From: Limnohabitans sp. 2KL-51
GTDB lineage: Bacteria; Pseudomonadota; Gammaproteobacteria; Burkholderiales; Burkholderiaceae_C
Direction of reading: 5' to 3'
Assembly: GCF_003063645.1 (NCBI RefSeq)
Contig: NZ_NESJ01000003.1
Location: 232,798 to 296,797 of the forward strand
Length of the DNA: 64,000 bases
Of this stretch, positions 62,143 to 64,000 are shown piece after piece (the first letter of the stretch is position 1; every line of letters starts with the position of its first letter). The notes beneath the pieces were generated by a model. The model was given only the letters and a program-made list of their open reading frames with translations. It had not been told where the DNA came from and did not search any database. The translations under genes and the position numbers were made by a program.

Positions 62143-62478
62143 TCAGGCTCCTTTGGCATGCGCTTGCGCCGCCTTCAAACGTTCGCGAATCAAATCCATG
62201 TCTTGCTTTGGTGTCTCAATGCCTTTGGTGGACTTCTTCTGGAAACAGTGCAAAACGTAGACCCTCTCGGCGATCTTGACCGTATAGACGGCACGGTACG
62301 TGTCGCCCATGTGGTCTTCAACCACCTCCAAAACACTGGCACCACCAAATCCCTTCAGTGGCTTTGCCTGGTCATGCTTCTTGCCCGACTGCGCCAAATT
62401 CAACGCAAACCCAAAGACGTCGACGACGTCGTTGGGCATAGACAGCAGATCCTTCTTCGACGATCCCACCCAGTGCAA
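62143..62478 (-). CDS. RelE/HigB-type (Gp49-like) toxin with TTG start
   Basis: The 111-residue protein shows WVGSSKKDLLSMPNDVVDVF, then KPLKGFGGASVLEVVEDHMG, DTYRAVYTVKIAERVYVLHC and QKKSTKG, the signature of Gp49-like toxins. The start appears to be TTG at 62478 or CTG at 62487, as no ATG is available in frame. A TATAAT box lies about 30 bases upstream, so the mRNA leader is very short. The toxin looks intact. Confidence 0.85.
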   Translation of the reverse strand: MHWVGSSKKDLLSMPNDVVDVFGFALNLAQSGKKHDQAKPLKGFGGASVLEVVEDHMGDTYRAVYTVKIAERVYVLHCFQKKSTKGIETPKQDMDLIRERLKAAQAHAKGA

Positions 62479-62503
62479 AGGTTTCAGGTCACTGAATATT
62501 GAT

Positions 62504-62509
62504 AAATTA
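62504..62509 (-). promoter_or_regulatory. TATAAT -10 box for the RelE/XRE pair
   Basis: A consensus -10 hexamer on the minus strand about 26-30 bases before the toxin start. No good -35 is seen. Confidence 0.4.
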
Positions 62510-62648
62510 TATCCAAATGGGTCTAAAAAAGAAACGCAATCCTGCTACTGCGACCCCCGCCCCCGCCGCACCACCTCCGCATGCGTCAGCGTCAGCGTCG
62601 GGTTTACCAAAAATAGGATGGACGTCTCGCTCAACTCTCCCAGTTTAT

Positions 62649-62701
62649 GTCATCGCGAGGAACGAAACGATCCATGGAGAAATCGGAATCTGCCCCCAAT
62701 T
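62649..62701. repeat. composite accessory-region repeat, copy 4
   Basis: It starts GTCATCGCGAGGAACGAA, then GATCCATGGA, and joins straight to a diverged second part (ATCGGAATCTGCCCCCAATT); the middle part is missing. It separates the RelE/XRE pair from the 66-codon gene. Confidence 0.8.
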
Positions 62702-62733
62702 TTTCTGCCGTCACCGTGCCCAATCGCACTCGC

Positions 62734-62934
62734 TCAGCTCGCCTTTTGCTTGCACGCCCTCAGAAAAGACTCCCGGTCTGGATACATCTTTTGAACATAC
62801 TCAGCAATCGACTTCTTACCCTGGCGCAGCAAATCAATTTCCGCTCGCGTCAACGGATCTGAAACCAGCAAGGTATCGGGCTTGGCGGGTGGCAAAGGCG
62901 TCAGATTTGAATCCGAAAATTTCTGTGAACTCAT
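62734..62934 (-). CDS. small unrecognised protein in the TA array
   Basis: The 66-residue protein starts MSSQKFSDSNLTPLPPAKPD and ends in a charged helix (TRAEIDLLRQGKKSIAEYVQ). I do not recognise it. It sits between two repeat copies like the TA modules, so it may be an orphan antitoxin or cassette gene. The frame is open upstream to 63027, but that part is repeat DNA. Confidence 0.5.
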   Translation of the reverse strand: MSSQKFSDSNLTPLPPAKPDTLLVSDPLTRAEIDLLRQGKKSIAEYVQKMYPDRESFLRACKQKAS

Positions 62935-62988
62935 CTTCAAAACGCTCCTCGAACTTCTGCACTCAAGCCAACTTGTCCAGGGTCCATG

Positions 62989-63024
62989 GACAAGGGACAA
63001 AACAATCGGGATCTGACCCCAATT
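62989..63024. repeat. composite accessory-region repeat, copy 5
   Basis: CCATGGACAAGGGACAAAAC leads into a perfect second part ATCGGGATCTGACCCCAATT. It lies between the 66-codon gene and the ParE remnant, touching the ParE stop codon. Confidence 0.85.
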
Positions 63025-63028
63025 CATG

Positions 63029-63339
63029 CTAACCCAAACGCCCTTTCAGCCGGACCATCAAATCCATGCGCTCATGCAAAACGGCCAAAACCAATGGCAA
63101 CTGACCTGGACGTACAACGCAGAAAACCAAATGACTGCCTACAGCTTTCACGCGCAACCCCTCAAGCACATCATCCAAGCCTTAAACACACCCTGACCTG
63201 ACGCTAAATCGTTGGCCGCAGCATCGAGCTGCGCGGCGTATTTCCGCGCTTGCGCCGCACCCCACTGCCGAGCTGTATAACGAACAATGCCTGCAAGTTC
63301 GTTCTGCGCCTCAAGCGCATAGACAAAAGATCTCTTCAC
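63029..63339 (-). pseudogene. ParE-type toxin with a frameshift
   Basis: The frame begins with GTG (KRSFVYALEAQNELAGIVRY) and continues as a good ParE toxin to VFKAW. There a single missing base shifts the frame to a stop at 63148. In the +2 frame the rest of ParE is intact: GLRVKAVGSHLVFCVVRPGQ, LPLVLAVLHERMDLMVRLKG, ending RLG at 63029. Restoring one G after TGG would give a protein of about 103 residues. The start overlaps the antitoxin stop. Confidence 0.85.
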
Positions 63340-63587
63340 TGCACATCCAACTCGCGCAGCGCCTCTTCGGCGATCTCAGTGGCGCTCTTGAGCGATGCGC
63401 CACTTTGCTGCGCATTGGCAAGGCGGTTTTGCAGCAAGACCCTCAGTTCTTGCACGGCGATCTGCTCATCAACAGGAAACAATCTTTCGATCGCAAAGTT
63501 CTTGATACTTTTGCCCTCTAAGGCGGCCATGGCCTTCAGGGCTTGATGCTGCTGCACAGTGATATCGATGGTAAGACGGCTCATCAT
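63336..63587 (-). CDS. ParD-like ribbon-helix-helix antitoxin
   Basis: The 83-residue protein begins MMSRLTIDITVQQHQALKAM, a ribbon-helix-helix beta strand and helix, then EGKSIKNFAIERLF and a C-terminal toxin-binding helix ending EEALRELDVQ. It is intact although its toxin is frameshifted. Two adjacent ATG codons are possible starts (63587 and 63584). Its start overlaps the VanZ-like stop. Confidence 0.86.
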   Translation of the reverse strand: MMSRLTIDITVQQHQALKAMAALEGKSIKNFAIERLFPVDEQIAVQELRVLLQNRLANAQQSGASLKSATEIAEEALRELDVQ

Positions 63588-63835
63588 GCGACCTTGTTGA
63601 GTTCAAAACGCATAAAGGCTAACACAAATGTGGGTTTGTGGGTGATGAAAACCACCCGCAACACTGCAAGCGGCCACAGCAGCAAAGCCCAAGCCGTCAG
63701 AACAGTAAAAGCCAAGGTATGTTGCGCCTTGTCCCACCAATCAAAAACCGGCAACTGCAAATGCTCAACGGGCAGCAAGGCCAGCACAGTGACCGCCAGC
63801 ATGGCCAACACCCAAGCGCCGCGCATCAAAACCAT
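63584..63835 (-). pseudogene. VanZ-like membrane protein, 3'-truncated
   Basis: The frame (83 residues from the ATG at 63835) has a first membrane helix, then FDWWDKAQHTLAFTVLTAWA, the conserved VanZ motif, and a second helix. A normal VanZ protein of this type is about 110-130 residues with two further helices. After WPLAVLRVV the sequence continues into VFITHKPTFVLAFMRFELNK, which has no VanZ character. The gene appears cut where the TA array begins. Confidence 0.6.
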
Positions 63836-63873
63836 GGCATCCAACCCCTTAATAATCAAAACCTTAACCCAGA

Positions 63874-64000
63874 ATCGGCATAGGGGGGCCGCAATTATTG
63901 CAGCCACCCCTGCCACACCACCGGGCATGCGGGTCCGCACCCGGCGGTTCGAGAGCTTGAGGTCATGACAGCCTTGGCACTCCCAACCTATCAAAGTACG
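63874..64000 (-). mobile_element. probable 3' end of a group II intron (domains V and VI), partial
   Basis: On the minus strand a 32-base hairpin at 63917-63948 (ACCGCCGGG pairing with CCCGGTGGT, inner stem TGCG/CGCA) has the form of intron domain V. It is followed at 63883-63910 by a second hairpin (GCTGCAA/TTGCGGC within a G/C clamp) in the place of domain VI. The sequence then ends CTATGCCGAT, similar to intron 3' ends. The reverse transcriptase and 5' part would lie beyond the right edge. Confidence 0.5.

Noticed and set aside
62499..63032. Plus-strand open frame MINYIQMGLKKKRNP...
   Set aside because: It runs through two repeat copies and a small minus-strand gene, is low complexity and has no recognisable domain.
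63026..63196. Small plus-strand frame of 56 codons
   Set aside because: It is the antisense of the frameshifted ParE remnant, whose minus-strand reading matches a known family.

Overview
The window reads as a chromosomal segment of a flagellated betaproteobacterium, most likely Burkholderiales/Comamonadaceae (Limnohabitans-like). This is inferred from gene content, protein sequence style and high-GC codon use; no 16S gene is present. Coding density is high. There are seven tRNA genes, no rRNA and no CRISPR array.

Layout. 0-10.5 kb is housekeeping: the 5' end of acs, a YqhA-family membrane protein, class I fumarase, murI, an MFS exporter, tRNA-Leu(UAA), a MAPEG protein, a small basic protein, a nu-type GST divergent from a nitronate monooxygenase, an exported FKBP isomerase, an aminotransferase and a cupin. 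10.6-16.4 kb holds a DUF1883 gene and a minus-strand run SHP cytochrome, diheme cytochrome c, cytochrome b561-like protein, QseB-like regulator, QseC-like kinase. Two CTTAA-type direct-repeat boxes separate that run from a divergent DUF5666 lipoprotein gene, which is followed by an IS3 transposase remnant. 16.4-23 kb has tRNA-Cys, two tRNA-Gly, lon, clpX, clpP, tig and tRNA-Leu(UAG). 23-34.6 kb has an RND efflux pair, two squalene-synthase-family genes, a DUF2975/XRE/metallopeptidase-like operon, a RelE/XRE toxin-antitoxin pair, a second GST, a HAD phosphatase, hemH, tRNA-Pro and tRNA-Arg.

34.7-51.7 kb is a flagellar export and regulation island built as two divergent operons. The minus strand carries flhA-flhF-flhG-fliA, two unrecognised genes and fliS. 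The plus strand carries fliK-L-M-N-O-P-Q-R-flhB, followed by three translationally coupled genes: a DamX-like protein with a SPOR-type end, a basic Pro/Lys-rich protein and a membrane coiled-coil protein. 51.7-59.1 kb is a surface-polysaccharide region with a GT4 glycosyltransferase, two divergent Wzz-like paralogues, a Wzx-like flippase, a YdcF protein and a Wzy-like polymerase.

59.2-63.8 kb is an accessory archipelago. Small toxin-antitoxin-type modules are separated by copies of one composite repeat whose core is ATCGGGATCTGACCCCAATT. Several modules keep the antitoxin while the toxin is missing, internally deleted (DUF5615) or frameshifted (ParE). The array abuts a VanZ-like gene with a truncated 3' end. 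Upstream of VanZ the right edge of the window carries what looks like domains V and VI of a group II intron.

Most worth following up: the repeat-punctuated TA array, the three-gene tail behind flhB, the SHP/QseBC/DUF5666 regulatory unit, the divergent Wzz-like paralogues and the intron end at the right edge.
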